Source of the DNA: Linum tenue
Lineage: Eukaryota; Streptophyta; Magnoliopsida; Malpighiales; Linaceae
NCBI GenBank assembly: GCA_946122785.1
Contig: CAMGYJ010000010.1
Span: 12,127,467 to 12,191,466, forward strand
Direction: 5' to 3'
DNA: 64,000 nt
Shown: in pieces, positions 43,690 through 55,938 of the stretch
Numbering within the stretch: position 1 is the stretch's first letter
Layout: each line of letters begins with the position of its first letter
Made by a program: the position numbers and the translations under genes
The notes under the pieces: model-generated
Database searches by the model: none
What the model was told of the DNA's origin: nothing
What the model saw: only the letters and a program-made list of their open reading frames with translations

Positions 43690-45060
43690 ACCTAGGACTG
43701 ACCATTTTGATTGGTCATCGAACCTCCTGATCTTTGGTCCATCCTTTCCATCATCACTCTCATTTCAGAAATCAGTTTGGCTTGATCCGCTATTATAGTT
43801 ACCATGTCTGCCTTTTCTCCATTAGAGTGTCTCAGTTGGCTTGCCAGTTCTGCCCTGCTTGACTGCCACATGTCTTTGCATATTGACGATACAAGACAGA
43901 TCTCCATTTGTTCCAACGCTCCCGCATATGAATCAAAGTGTGATGCTTATAGTCTATCATATTTGGATTGTAGAAATATTCCTGCAGTCATTTAAAATTG
44001 ATTACATGAATTACTTGGCAGTGTCATTAAACAAAATCACAAGACAGTATCACATAATTACATGAATTACTTGGCAGTATCATAGACAGAATCACAAGAC
44101 ACTACAACATAGTTACATGAATCACAAGATAGAATCATCACAATACAGTAACATATTCATCCTACAACCATAAGATAGAATCACAGTGTGTTCCTTACTG
44201 TAAGTGCAGCCCACATATGCTCAAGTTCTGAGCGACTCTTGGATTTCCATCTTCGTGATCGGAAAGAGCAGATTTGAGGATTGCGAACAACTAATCCTAT
44301 AAAGCTTGACCAAGTAGCCCTATTTACCCCAACAACACGATTGTTGTAGAAGGCAATTGGAAGCTTCTCACCACGCCTAAGTCTAGCAACTGCCTTGCAC
44401 ATGCTTTTCCCTCGAACATTTTTCTTTCTAACTGCAATGTCAATAGTTTGAAAAACCAGCACCATTAATAGCAATAAAATCATCAGTACCTTCATATTTA
44501 ACAAAGATGCAAGCACTTCGAGTTACAAACTTGCCTCTATTAGTTGATTCTGCATTAGTAGCCACAGCTGGTTCCACTTCTCCATCTTCAACAGCTGGTT
44601 CCACTTCTGCATCTTCCATTGTTGGTTCCACTGGAGGCGAAGGTGTGTTTCTCCCAACACTCACATTATTAGTTACATCAGGAGCTTCAAAAATGATTCA
44701 ACTAGTTAGTAGTATTCCTGAATTGTAATGTTTTATTAAGAATTACATAAGGTGCCTACCATTCCTATGTGTTGCTTGTGGTCGTGGCATAGGAAGAGAT
44801 TTGGAAGCCATATCTGATGAACATGTTATGGTGGAGAATGAAGTTGGCCGATTTGGAACTCTCCTCCCAAGCGAGCCAGGTGCAACATATTTTGCTGGAG
44901 TTCTTGTTTTTTCTGTCCCTTTGCCATTATCACGAGATTGAGCACCCTTGACCTTCTGGTTCTGATTACCATTCACCTTGAGATTCTGTCCAGCCTTCAT
45001 TATGTTCTCTGCAGGGAAAGAAAAAGATGTAATGAGAATCAGACTCACTTTCCCCAAAAT
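43690..45060 (-). pseudogene. TNPA-like (Transposase_24-type) protein of the CACTA element
   Basis: Exon-like segments read from right to left. 45057-44760 is basic and serine-rich (..NVMKAGQNLKVNGNQNQKVK..). 44664-44470 contains repeated VEPAVEDGEVEPAV motifs. 44450-44181 has the conserved RGKSMCKAVARLRRGEKLPI, then ..WSSFIGLVVRNPQICSFRSR and ..HMWAALT. 43916-43692 is a C-terminal coiled coil (AKLISEMRVMMERM). This is the domain layout of plant En/Spm TNPA-like proteins, which bind subterminal repeats. Exon borders are approximate and the intact state is uncertain. Confidence 0.6.
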
Positions 45061-45479
45061 CAGATAAAGACTGCAGATTTTGAGATTGCAATTAGATTAC
45101 AAGACTCACTTTTCCCCAAAATCACCCACCCTTCATCCCCTACCCTAAAGATCACCCACCCCTCATCACCTACCCAAAATCGACCTTCCATGCTTGTTGA
45201 TCCCCAAATAAAGGAAGGAAGTAAGGAAGGGAAGTTATTCTAGAAGACATACCTTAGTTGCAGGGAACGGTGTTTTAGATTGAGATTGATAGAAGAAGAA
45301 ACTTGCAGGCAACAATGTTTTTAAGACATGAAAAACGGAGAGAGCTTTTTTGGGATGGCGGGCTCGACAAAGAGTAGAAATGAATTCCTCATGCCTGGCT
45401 ACCTTTTATCTTTCTATAATAGATTTGGGCGTAATTTTAGAATTTGGGTGAGCCAAGTTTTTGTCTTACGGAGCCAAAA

Positions 45480-45690
45480 GTTGGGCCGCGAAAATTTAGG
45501 ATTGGAGAAGCGGGGAATCAGTGGGCGGGAGAGTTTTGTGGATCGAAAACCATGGAAAAAACTGGCGGGGAGAGCTGGCGGGGAGAATTATTTGGCGGCA
45601 GCTTGGCGGGGATAATTTTTGGAACGAAAATTTTGGCTGAGCGGGATAAGGAAAGCGCTGGCGGGGATAAGGAAAGCGGCAGGGAAGTAA
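45480..45690. repeat. CTGGCGGGGA repeats near the right end of the CACTA element
   Basis: About ten copies of (C/T)TGGCGGG(G)A(G/T)A or GCGGGA in a GC-rich island upstream of the TNPA-like gene. It may be its promoter region with GC-rich protein-binding sites. Confidence 0.55.
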
Positions 45691-46240
45691 ATATTTACTT
45701 GGCTGGAGTTGGATGCAGAGCTGGGGCCAATATATTTGTTTATTAGAGATTAGTCTTCAATTATTTGTAGCTGGCGGGAGACTAAATCCCCATTAACATT
45801 AGAGTTTAAATCCCTGCTAGGTCAATCAGAGCTTAAATGACAATTGGTGAGCTAGAACATTAGAGATTAAATCCCAATTGAAAGAGTCCCCAATCCCAAT
45901 TAAATTTTTTAAGTTAAATTTTTTTTATCTATACATATTAACGTTCTCATAGGGGCCAAATCAATTTGTTTTATGATTGTTTTTAAGTTCATCTTGATTT
46001 TCACCTAAATTTTGGAAAGATGAATTGTCACATTATTCATGGTAATTAACCGTGTTTAGAACTCTAACTTCAAGTAGTCACGGGAAATGAAGACTAAAAA
46101 TAACTAAATAGAATCCCGTGTTTAGAACTATGCAATCAAATACAGTAATTTTTCCCGTACCTATTAGTATACTTCTTAATACGGGAAACATCCCCGTGAT
46201 TAAGATCCCGTGTTTAAATACCAGATTTCCTGTAGTGTCA

Positions 46241-47545
46241 ATAAGGCTGATTTTCCTTCAGTATTCATAAAATTCATAAGACCATGGACCGAACCACATG
46301 AGATTTGGTCAATTTGGTTTAGTCTAGATGTATGTTTGGTTTAGTACGATATGCTATGGAATAAACCATTGCAGATCCTACCATTTGGGTTGGATTTGGT
46401 TAAGTTTTGATGGCCAAAAGGGAAAAAATTATGTTGTTTTTTTTCCTCAATTTATTCTTTCAATCTTTCGTTCTATCTACGAATTCCTTATCCCTAATTC
46501 ATTATCACTTCTTCTGCATTCTCGTCTTTTCTCTACCTTTAGCATCATTTCTCACTGCAACTCTCACCCCCTGTGATGCTATCATCAAAGCTCGTCTCCT
46601 ATTTGCCTTATTGAGTTTTGTCTGTGACCCTTATAGCTTTACCATTTGTCAATGGTTCCTCTTCTCCTATCTTTTTCCAAAAAGTAGGAGCAGTGGCGTA
46701 GCCAGGATTTTGCCTAAGATGGGTCCACTTAGAAGAAAAATACACATAATAAAGTAGTTATTGTTAACTTCACTAATAATTAAAATACATTAGTAGTCGA
46801 AACTATCAAGAATATCACTATGTGCAGTAAACAATTATTAATGATTTAGTTAGTCATTGTCTTTCGAGCGTTCTTTGTCAAGTACCATTTAGTATCACTA
46901 ATTCAAGTTCTTGAGAGAAGTTTAATAATGAATCTTACACAAAATAATAATTCATGGTTTAGTTAGTCGTTCACTTTCGAATTATGTTCTTTGTTAAGAA
47001 AGGTTTAATATCAGTAACTAGAGTTGTTGGGAAATGTACATTAATATATCTTATTTGTTTATGTGTGTCAGGGTGAACTTAATATATGAGCTAGTTCACT
47101 TATTTGTTTATATTTTAAAAAATAAAAGTTATGGTTAGAAATTTCTATCAAATTTATAGATTGCTTAAAACCTTACGCTTGTACGATTCCACAGTTACCC
47201 ATAATTTTGTTTTACATTGAAGCTAGACTTTGATTGCATTAGTTCAAACCGAACAAAACAACAGCATACCGGTACCCTAGTTACCCTCAATGATGAAATC
47301 AATTTTGAACCGAACTGTATTTCATGTTAGATTGCGCGAATCAAAAAATAAATTGGTTCAGGTTGAGAAAGCCTACAAAACCGAGCTTCGTCCTTCCTCT
47401 CTCTTGCCATTGTTTTTGTTCTTCATATCTCGCTATTCTTATTCCCATCGCTCTATTTTGAGATAATCGTACCAAATTGACTTGTTTGCCATCAGAAAAT
47501 TTAAATGAATCAATTTCGCCGGATAATTTTGAATTGATCCATTTT
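46241..47545. other. AT-rich intergenic DNA, with one hAT-like end
   Basis: No gene is seen. CAGTGGCGTAGCCAGGATTT at about 46691-46710 resembles the terminus of the hAT elements at 61617 and 50458, but no partner end or TSD was found, so it is probably a broken end. Confidence 0.4.
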
Positions 47546-49401
47546 GAGTAAATCAATGTTGTCAAAACCGAACCAGAGTATGGACCAATATAGTGAACGG
47601 TTCACACTTTACTGGTTTAACTGGTATTCGACCGTTATAAAACCGTTAATGAACCGATACGTAATAAACAATAATATTATAAGTACTACAAACTTTAAGT
47701 TTACTAAATCATGGGTCCACTAAATCATGAGTGCATTACTTTTAAACAAATTTAAAACATTAGCATTAAAAATCCTAAAGTCCAAATCATACATGAACCA
47801 TTCAAATTTGTAAATTTCTCTACATTGAATATAAAATTCAAAATTCAATAAATAATGTATCTAATAATATGAATTTTATGTATATGAATGTTTAAAAAAG
47901 ATTAAAAATATACTAAATTAAAATATTACCTCAATCTTTCGATTTAATTAACCAAAATAGTATCAACCCGAGGGAGAGGAAAAGTGATTGCTCCGAAATT
48001 TGCAGAGTCACCAAAAAATACCGCAAAGCATGAAGCTAGGGCTTCGATAATTAACGGGGAAGACAACGTCGCCGTAGGAGCCGAATCTTCATGAGAATCC
48101 ACCTGACACAATAGTGGATTCAGGCGACCTGCGAACGTGTCTTCATCACCAAACAGTAAGAGAGAGAAGGAGACCATGCATGCAAAGAAAAAGTTTTGTG
48201 CCCTAAACCTGGAAATAAAAACAGTGGTTGTGGAGGATATTACAGAAGAAGAGATGGAAGAGGAAGCAGCACACCACATCAAGGGCAGACTACCACCCCG
48301 ATGGGCCAATATGTGTGGAAGGACGGAGCACGTCGGCTGTTCTAGGAGAGTTTCAACCAAGACAGCTGGTATGTTGCATGTTCCAAGTCTGAAGATTTAG
48401 CACAAGCGGAAAAGGAGAAAGATGACGTGATAGATGAGATGGAGGAAGACCCAACGTGCTCAACGACTGTGTTCACAGCAATGGAGAAAATACTGTGACG
48501 AATAGAATGGTGATTGTCTCTGGTAGTGCTAGGGTTGGGAAGGAAAGTACCATACTAGCCGATTGCTTGCCAATTGAATTTCTTGTGGGAAAGATATGTG
48601 GAGCTACAGATCTCTGACCATAAAAATGACTGCTACCTCCTAGTAAGTTTTTGTCACAAAGAAGATTATGTAAGGGTTGTGAATGGGGGACCGTCACTTC
48701 TTGGAGACACCTACCTCACGGTAATGCAATGGTATAAAGTCCACAATAGTGTGGGTGCAACTTTTTGGAATTACCAATAGAGTTCTTTAATAAAGTGGTA
48801 GTTAAGAGAATTGGTGAATTAATCGAAAACTCTATTCAAGTTGATAGGGCTACGGAAGAAGGAACAAGAGGTAATTATGCTCGTGTATGTGTGGAAGTGG
48901 ATCTCACAAAGCCGCTACTGTTCATAAAGCTTATGACGTGGGAAATAGGGGAGCGCTCCATGCACACGTTAACATAGGCGGGCGTAATCGGTACCAGGTG
49001 TTGAAAGAGGGCATGTAGAGTGAAATGGATAATATGGCTGGTTATGAAAGCCATGCGGCCATGGAAAAGTAAAAAGGATAGGAACATAAAGGATCCAAGA
49101 TCGAAGAATAAAGAGAAGAGGGTGACTGGAGAACGTAATGAAACAAATAATGGAGATAAACGAAAACGAGATATGCGTGTGCAAGTCCCTGTGCAAGAAA
49201 AACAGAATGTGTCTAGTGGAGAGAGTAAGGCGACAAGAGGGAAGGATGTTCCAGGAAAGGAACAGAGGAAGGACAACAACAACAACAACAACAAAAAAAT
49301 GGCTGTGGTGTACCAGGATCCGACAACAAATGGAGGTGAAACTTCAGGTGGAATTTCATCAAAAGCTGATGGTGCGGGAACTTATCCCCTTTGGGTGATA
49401 A

Positions 49402-49986
49402 ATGAGACTGCTTATCTATAACTGTCGTGGTCTGGAAAACACACAAGCAGTTAAAGCTTTAAGGTCGCTTCTGCGACAATTTTCCCCACATATGGTTTTC
49501 TTAATAGAGACCAAACAATTTGAAGATGAAAATGAGGTTACAAGGACTACAATAGGCTTTGAGAAGGGTAAATTTTGGCCTGGCAAAGATTCGAATGGTG
49601 GCAAGGCGGGAGGCTTATGTATAGATGGTGTAAAGAAGATGTAAATCTCGAGTGATGGAGGGATCTTTACACCATATGGACACCCGCATTTAGGAGGAGA
49701 ATGGTAGGGTGTGGAGGTTCACCTGGATCTATGGATCGCTAGGAAGGGGAGAAAAAATACATACGTGGAAGCTACTTCGGTCACTAACGAATCAATGGAC
49801 ATGGCCGTGGTTGTGCGGCGGTGACTTTAACCAAGGACTGTCGACTGAGGTGAAGAGACGTGGCAATATAGCTCCAGGATATGAGATTGTTGATTTTTTG
49901 GAGTGCGTGGTTGATATCGGAGTGCACGATCTAGCGGACGAGGGATATCCCTATACGAGAAAAATAGAAGGCGGATGGGAGGCTAC
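49402..49986 (+). pseudogene. LINE endonuclease (EEP-type) fragment
   Basis: Starts RLLIYNCRGLENTQAVKALR, the plant L1 endonuclease signature (the N and R/GL of the first strand), with LIETK following. After a stop and frame change, 49709-49980 contains CGGDFNQ and the ..YEIVDFLECVVDIGVHDLAD segment. It is cut at 49986 by the first MITE. Confidence 0.75.
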
Positions 49987-50428
49987 TAGGGCTGGCTATT
50001 TGGACCGGGACCGGATGAAAAAGCGGAAACCGGACCGTATAATCCGGACCGAGACCGGACCGGGACCGGATAGTAAACAATCCAATCCAATTTTTGGGCT
50101 TAGATTTGAGGTAAAAAACCGAATAAAGACCGGATAAAAGAGCTCAACACCCAAAACTTAAGGGTAATTTGCATAAACGGTCACAAACCTTTGCACTTAG
50201 TGCAAAACTTAACCAACTCCTCACCCTTTTAGGCCTTAGGCCACTCAAATTCCCACAATCTCAATATAAAATCAAGACCGAATTGGGACCGGACCGGGTC
50301 AAGACCGGACCGGATCAAGACCGGACTGTATCCAATCCAATCTTCGGTCCTTATATTTTCAAAAAACCCGGACTGGATCGGATCAATTTGAGCCAATTTA
50401 ACCGGACCGGACCGTATAGCCACCCCTA
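49987..50428. mobile_element. hAT-type MITE, 442 bp, TSD GAGGCTAC
   Basis: Begins TAGGGCTGGCTAT and ends ATAGCCACCCCTA, with 8-bp direct repeats GAGGCTAC at 49979-49986 and 50429-50436. The ends are rich in ACCGGACCGG words in both orientations. It has no coding capacity. Confidence 0.9.
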
Positions 50429-50457
50429 GAGGCTACATAGAAGAACACCTAGATCGG

Positions 50458-51013
50458 AAGTGGCGGATACATGCATGGACACCCCTAAAATTTGGAAAAA
50501 CGATTATTCAACCTCCGATAGTAGTTTGCGTATGAGAAAAAAATGTTTAAGTGGTAGTGGGACACCGTTAAAATTTGGGAGAAAAAATATCCAACCTCCA
50601 GTAGTAGTTTGCGTATTGGTACAAATAATATTTAAGTAGTAGTCTATGTGATTGAAACTTGGGACACTGCCACTATTAGTAAACATATTTTCAATTACGC
50701 TACAACTCACTTGCTATTTTGTTTTAGATCCAAATACAATAGTAAAATATTATTCTTATCCCATTATTTTCAAAACCTAACGACTAAACCTAATTAGGGG
50801 ATACCCTTGTCTAGTAGGATATGTCGAGAGATATTTGTTGAGCAATATAGACACCAAATTTATTTTACCATTTTACGAAACACGTTCGAACTTTTAATGT
50901 TACTTTTACTAGTACAATATTTTCATATTTAATAATTATTTAATTTAATTGTAATATTTACTTTAATTTTTTATATAGGACACCCCTATTTAGAATTCCT
51001 GGATCCGCCACTG
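50458..51013. mobile_element. hAT-type MITE, 556 bp, TSD TAGATC(G/A)G
   Basis: The ends are AGTGGCGGAT (left) and the complement of CAGTGGCGGATCC (right). The 8-bp flanks TAGATCGG (50450-50457) and TAGATCAG (51014-51021) differ at one base. The termini match those of the transposase-bearing hAT element at 61617-63125, so it could be mobilised by that family. No coding capacity. Confidence 0.85.
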
Positions 51014-51239
51014 TAGATCAGTTTGTGGTAGATGACACGTGGAGGGAGATTTTTTTGAAATCAAGAGTTGTGACTAGTGACGCGAGCCGCATTCCCTTAC
51101 TTTAGGAAGCAGAAAGAGGGAAATAATAAGGCAATTAAAGATTTAGAGAGGCTTCCAAAGATGGTTTCAATTCTCACAAGGAAACCAACTACGCTCGGAG
51201 CTTGAAGATATTGAATGTGATGAGGAGTTGTTATGGAAG

Positions 51240-52720
51240 CAGTGATCTCGAACGAACTGGTTAAAGGATGGCGACAAAAATACAAACTATTTCCATAGGA
51301 AGGCCACTGTTAGACGTAAAAGAAATACAATCACCAAATTGAAAGATGAGGCTAGGCGTTGGAATAAAGGACAAGATGAAGTGTTCGGGTGTCTCCTGGA
51401 ATATTTCGGCCGACTGCTCACGGCAGGGAGCGACTTGTTTCTACGCCGATTCTTCATGTTGTTGGACAACAAGTTCCAACGGAGGCCAATGATTAATTAC
51501 TAAGCATGTTTCCAAGGGAGGAGATCTTTGCAGCGCTTAAGAAATGGGGAAGAGAAAGGCACCTGGCGAAGATGGATTGTCAATACTTTCTTCCTGAAAT
51601 TCTGGCACATAATTTGTGATGATGTCAGAGCTTTAGTTATGCATATTCTCGAGCATGAAAGTCTCCCGAAAAACTTGAACCATACATTGATCGCTCTAAT
51701 ACCTAAGGTCAAAGAACCGACAACGCCTAAGGAGCTTATATAACGTGCTTTATAAGATTGTGGCGAGGACTTGGGCTTACCGAATGAAGTGCCTCTTGGA
51801 TGATGTGATTTCTCTGGAGCAGAGCAGTTTGTCCCTCGATTTTTTATTGCAGATAATACCATGGAGGCTTTCAAGTATTTCCACACTATCAAGAAGACGA
51901 ATAAGAATAAAAAGGGTCACTTTGCAATGAAAACAGACATGGAAAAGGCGTATGATAGGGTGGAAAAGTGATTCTTGGAGGAAGTGATAAAGACCATGGG
52001 CTTTGCAGATCAATAGATTAGACTGGTGATGATGTGTGTGACATTAGTCTCATATTCGATGGTTTTGAATGGCCACCGCTCCCCAGATTCACTCCGAGTA
52101 GGGGCTCCGACGAGGAGATCCCTCTCTCCGTACCTTTTCGTGATGGTGGCAAAAGACATGTCGGATTATACTGAAAAGCAATGCAGGAAAGGAGGGTGCA
52201 TGGGTTACATGTTGCCATGGGTGCCCCGACAGTCTCCCATATTTTGACAGGGCCACACCATCAGAAATTCAGGAGCTGAAGCAAAATCTGAGAGACTACG
52301 AAAAGGAATCTGGTCAGATGATATGCTTTGACAAATCGAAAGTCTCTTTCGGGACAAGTGTGAAGCCGCATCAACGTCTAAACGTGGGATTGATTTTGAA
52401 TATGAAGATTGTGGAGAAGCATGATAAGTACCTCGATTTAGCCACGGAAGCAGAAAGATCGAAGAAAGAATTGTTCACTACCATAAAGGATCGTGTGAGG
52501 AAGAAGCTATCTGGATGGAAGGAAAGAAATATGTATGCGGCTTCCCGAGAGGTTTTGATTAAGTCTGTGGCCCATACTCAACTAACCTATGTGATGTCAG
52601 TCTTTAGGGTACCCGAGGGCATCATCAACAATATCCAGGGCATAATCAGGCGGTTTTGGTGGGGACTAAGAGGAGAGGAAAAGAGAATCCCATGGATAGC
52701 AAGGGAGAAGTGATATATCC
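51240..52720 (+). pseudogene. LINE reverse-transcriptase region, multiply broken
   Basis: Recognisable pieces: DGDKNTNYFHRKATVRRKRN at 51270; LVMHILEHESLPKNLNHTLI at 51635; YKIVARTWAYRMK at 51748; GAPTRRSLSPYLF near 52105; and SGWKERNMYAASREVLIKSV at 52510. They fall in different frames separated by stops, and the catalytic YADD stretch cannot be found. Confidence 0.75.
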
Positions 52721-53739
52721 GAAGACGGAGGGGGGCATGGGCTTTTGTGACCTGCAAGGTTTTAATACGGAGATCCTGGCTAGACAATTTTGAAGCCTTT
52801 AGCAGCACCCGTTTTTTCTTATTGCCCTGATGATGAAGGAAAAATACTACAAGCATGGGGTACTATTTTAGATGTGAATGTGGGATACCAGCCGAGTTTT
52901 GTGTGAGAAGCTTGATGAGTGCGCAAGAGTTTTTATGTAGTGGATTAAGGTGGAGGATTGGTAATGGCGACTCGGTGCGGATTTGGGGGACAGGTGGCTG
53001 GCGGATGTCCCTGCTTTTTTCGTTCAGTTGCTACCTATTGGCTTGCCGGTGAACTCAAAAGTTAACGAGCTTATTGACGTGGATTCTGAACAGTGGGATG
53101 AAGCTCTTGTTGAAAGTTGCTTTCCTGCAACGATGGTGGAAGCCATTTTGTGAATCCCGCTAATAAGTATAAGCGAAAAAGATAGGAAAATATGGGCATC
53201 AAGTAAGAATGGAAAGTATGAAGTTCGGGAAGGCTATCGTGTGTGGCTTGAGGAATTCAAGAGCCAAGCAGGATCACAACTAGTAGGGAATGCAGCTATG
53301 TGGAACTCTATTGGGGCAATGAATGTACCACCCAAGGTACGTACTTTTATGTCAAGGTACACAAAAAACTCCCTAGACAAGGGTGAACATGTGAGTACGA
53401 GAAGTAAGAGAAGAGGAGAAGCATGCCATTCTGTAATTTGAAGGAAACCCAAAAACATTTGTTTGGTGAGTCTGGCTGGTCATGCTGAATATGTCACACT
53501 TCACGACTAGCGAAGTGGTTTGAGATGAGGGATGATTTAGATGCCTTGATTGGGTGTCGAAGGTGGCTAATGCAGCAACAAAAGACGAGTTTGCAGAATT
53601 GGTGTCCTGCACAATGCTCAGTTGTTTAACAGAACAAAACCGGAGGAAGAAGAAATTTTTATGCAAACGCTTGCTTCCCTCGATGACTACCACTTGTCCA
53701 CCAATACCAAGGGGCACTAGTAGAAAGATAAGAATCGGG

Positions 53740-54180
53740 CGTGCTTCAACGATGGAATCACCCTGTTGATGGAAAGATTAAAGTTAATGTGGACGCATGT
53801 GTTGTGGATGGAGGAATGGGTTTGGGCGTTGTTATCCGTGATGCCATGGGGCTATTCATGTTAGTTGCTGCGAAAAAAATCATAAATGAAGGAGATCCGG
53901 AGATGGGTGAGGCTTTAGTAGGGAATTTCGGCATCCAGTTGGTACGACAACACTAGCGGGAATTCCAGTACTTGAAACATACTGTCTGAACCAGGTGGGT
54001 AGGAGGCCGAAAACAAAAACCGTCCAAACTTAAATGGGAGTGATAAGTCGCAGAAAGGCAAACAATGCAGCTCATATTATATGCTGCATCTTAATACGAG
54101 ATGGAATGAAGGTGAAACCTGGTTTGATAGACCAACAATGTGTTTGCTTGATAAGCTAAAGCTGGACGATGTAACAGTTT
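53740..54180 (+). pseudogene. LINE RNase H domain remnant
   Basis: HPVDGKIKVNVDACVVDGGM opens the reverse-transcriptase-like RNase H found at the 3' end of plant L1 elements, followed by GLGVVIRDAMGLF and a stop at 53956; a later frame gives KANNAAHII near 54055. Confidence 0.7.
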
Positions 54181-54280
54181 CTTCTGATTAATCTACACGG
54201 AGATTTCTATAAAAAATTAACCAAAATAGAAAAAAATTACATATAAAAAATACAAGAACATTTGTTCACATATAAAAAAA

Positions 54281-55929
54281 TAGGTAAATTGAAAGTTTGA
54301 TCATTGGGATTACTAAATATTTACGCAATTGATCCCTAAAATTATTTTATTCATTCGTGGTTACTAGTTAAACAATTCATGTTTGGTCACTCTCCATCAG
54401 CCTTCATTAACACTGTCATGTTTTGCTGACGTGGCTAATAAAATCGCCTAGTCAACCAATTTTAACACAAAAATTTTAAACCCGACCCGCCACATCATAA
54501 AGATTCACCCAACCCCTAACCCACCCCATGACCACGGGAAAGCCCTCTCCTCTGCCACCCGCCACCTTAGAAGAATATCAGTCCTTCCTCCATCCCTTCC
54601 CAGCTAATGATGAGTTGCCCGCAACCGCAACGAATCAAAATCTGAACCAAAACCCCATATCAATATCTCATCCGATGAATTACTATCCATATCCTTACTG
54701 CCTTTCGCTAAATCATCATTAGCCCAAAACCACCCAAAGTCGATTTTGCAACTTCCAAATGTAGTTCTCTGTCATCACTTCACATTCCAAAATACTTTCC
54801 CATATGCTGTCGCTGGAAAACTCTTCCCATCAACTCCAATCAAGCTCATGGAACCAGAGGATCGTCGTTTCTCCGTCATCGGTCATTGACGACCTTCTCT
54901 GCCCAACCAATCCACGAGAACTGCAGTCAGCGTCGAAATTGGAAGAAAAGGCGACGAAGCAGCTGGAGATAAAGGCATCGCTCTAGTAAACTTCCGACGA
55001 GTTTCTTGAGGCCTGGTATACTGATTTCGTCAAGACGACAATGGAAGATGTTATTGTTCTCAGAAGACCGCCGCTTTGCTCTGCTTCTAGTTAGCTCTTC
55101 TTAGGTCCGGCATCCTCAACCTCTTTGCCCTCAACAGTCATCGTGTCGACTCAAACCCACCCTCTAGTTTTGAAAAGAACAAAACTTTCCCTCCGGCGGA
55201 TCTAAATCGTCAACGGCCACTGCATTCAACCTACTTTATTGAATCCGCCTCCATTGCATCCCTTCCACTTCCAAAGAGAAGGAAGAGATTGGGAGGGAGA
55301 GGGTGAGGACAGAGTGTAAGCCAACGTGCTGCCCGCAGACGATGAGCCTTCTTATGGATTCTTCTTCCACTATTTGACCTTACTGGAAAAAATTCATAGT
55401 TGAAGTCACCGTCGGAGATCAACGATGAGAGAAGAATCGGGAGCGGTTGCTTGCTAGTTTACTCTACTCTTACTTCCTCCTCATCGAAGTTTCCATAGAA
55501 GATCAAGCAGATTCACCAACTGCATTGACGGAGGAGAGTCTGGAAGCATAGAAGGAAAATGTCTTGTGGCAGTGGAGGAAGGATTGTCGGGGGCGGAGGA
55601 GGAGGTGGTGGGAGTTGAGCGACAAGGAGGAGGAAACTTTCAGTGTTTTTAGAATTATTGTATGTTCAATTTGAGTGGGTTGGGTTAGAGATTGTCACGT
55701 TGCAGGTCGGTTGTACACTTTTTCGGGTTAAAATTGGCTGACTAAGCAATTCTTTTAGCCATATCAGCAAAAAAAAAAAAAACTAACGATGTTAACGGAG
55801 GCTGACGAGATTAATAGACAGTGCGTGAAGTGTTTAACTAATCTTAATTACAACAAATGAATAAAACTTTTTAGTGACCAAATGTGAAATTTTTACTAAT
55901 CCTAATGACTAAACTTGTAATTTATCCTA
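54281..55929. mobile_element. Non-autonomous MULE with TIRs of about 145 bp
   Basis: The left (54281-54425) and right (55785-55929) ends are inverted copies: left TAGGTAAATTGAAAGTTTGA, right complement of TAGGATAAATTACAAGTTTA, and they stay alignable to TCAGCCTTCATTAACA / TCAGCCTCCGTTAACA. Flanks TATAAAAAAA and TATAAATTAG agree only partly, so no clean TSD. The GC-rich middle (54480-55650) is gene-like in composition but has no recognised protein. Confidence 0.8.
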
Positions 55930-55938
55930 TATAAATTA

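Larger units (their letters stand above)
39812..46237. mobile_element. CACTA (En/Spm) element, 6426 bp, TSD TCA
   Basis: Both ends are CACTACAGGAAA in inverted orientation, flanked by 3-bp TCA at 39809-39811 and 46238-46240. The subterminal regions (39840-40430 and 46040-46220) are packed with short TCACGGGAAA / TTCCCGTGACTA words in both orientations, as expected for transposase-binding arrays. Inside, on the minus strand, are a deleted TNPD-type ORF and TNPA-type exons. The element is defective for its main transposase. Confidence 0.93.
48130..54200 (+). mobile_element. Decayed LINE (L1-type) with two nested MITEs
   Basis: In order on the plus strand: ORF1 remnants (48137-49400) with a DUF4283-like segment (PIEFFNKVVVKRIGELIENS, ..ARVCVEVDL) and a charged tail; an endonuclease (RLLIYNCRGLENTQAVKAL at 49402, ..WTWPWLCGGDFNQ at 49800); a reverse-transcriptase region (WLKDGDKNTNYFHRKA at 51260, ..LIALIPKVKEPTTPKEL near 51690, and KERNMYAASREVLIKSVA near 52520); and a C-terminal RNase H (KIKVNVDACVVDGGMGLGVV at 53770). 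Frames change many times and the YADD region appears deleted near 52230-52260. Without the MITEs the length is about 5 kb. Confidence 0.85.

Noticed and set aside
43804..44065. Plus-strand frames over the TNPA-like exons
   Set aside because: Shadows of the minus-strand coiled-coil exon.
46328..46757. 82- and 116-codon hydrophobic frames suggesting a membrane protein
   Set aside because: They overlap in two frames in T-rich DNA, where hydrophobic codons arise by composition; no signal peptide logic or family match.
48137..48400. Independent small gene at the left end of the LINE
   Set aside because: Its position and charged content fit LINE ORF1 remnants better; no splice structure or family match.
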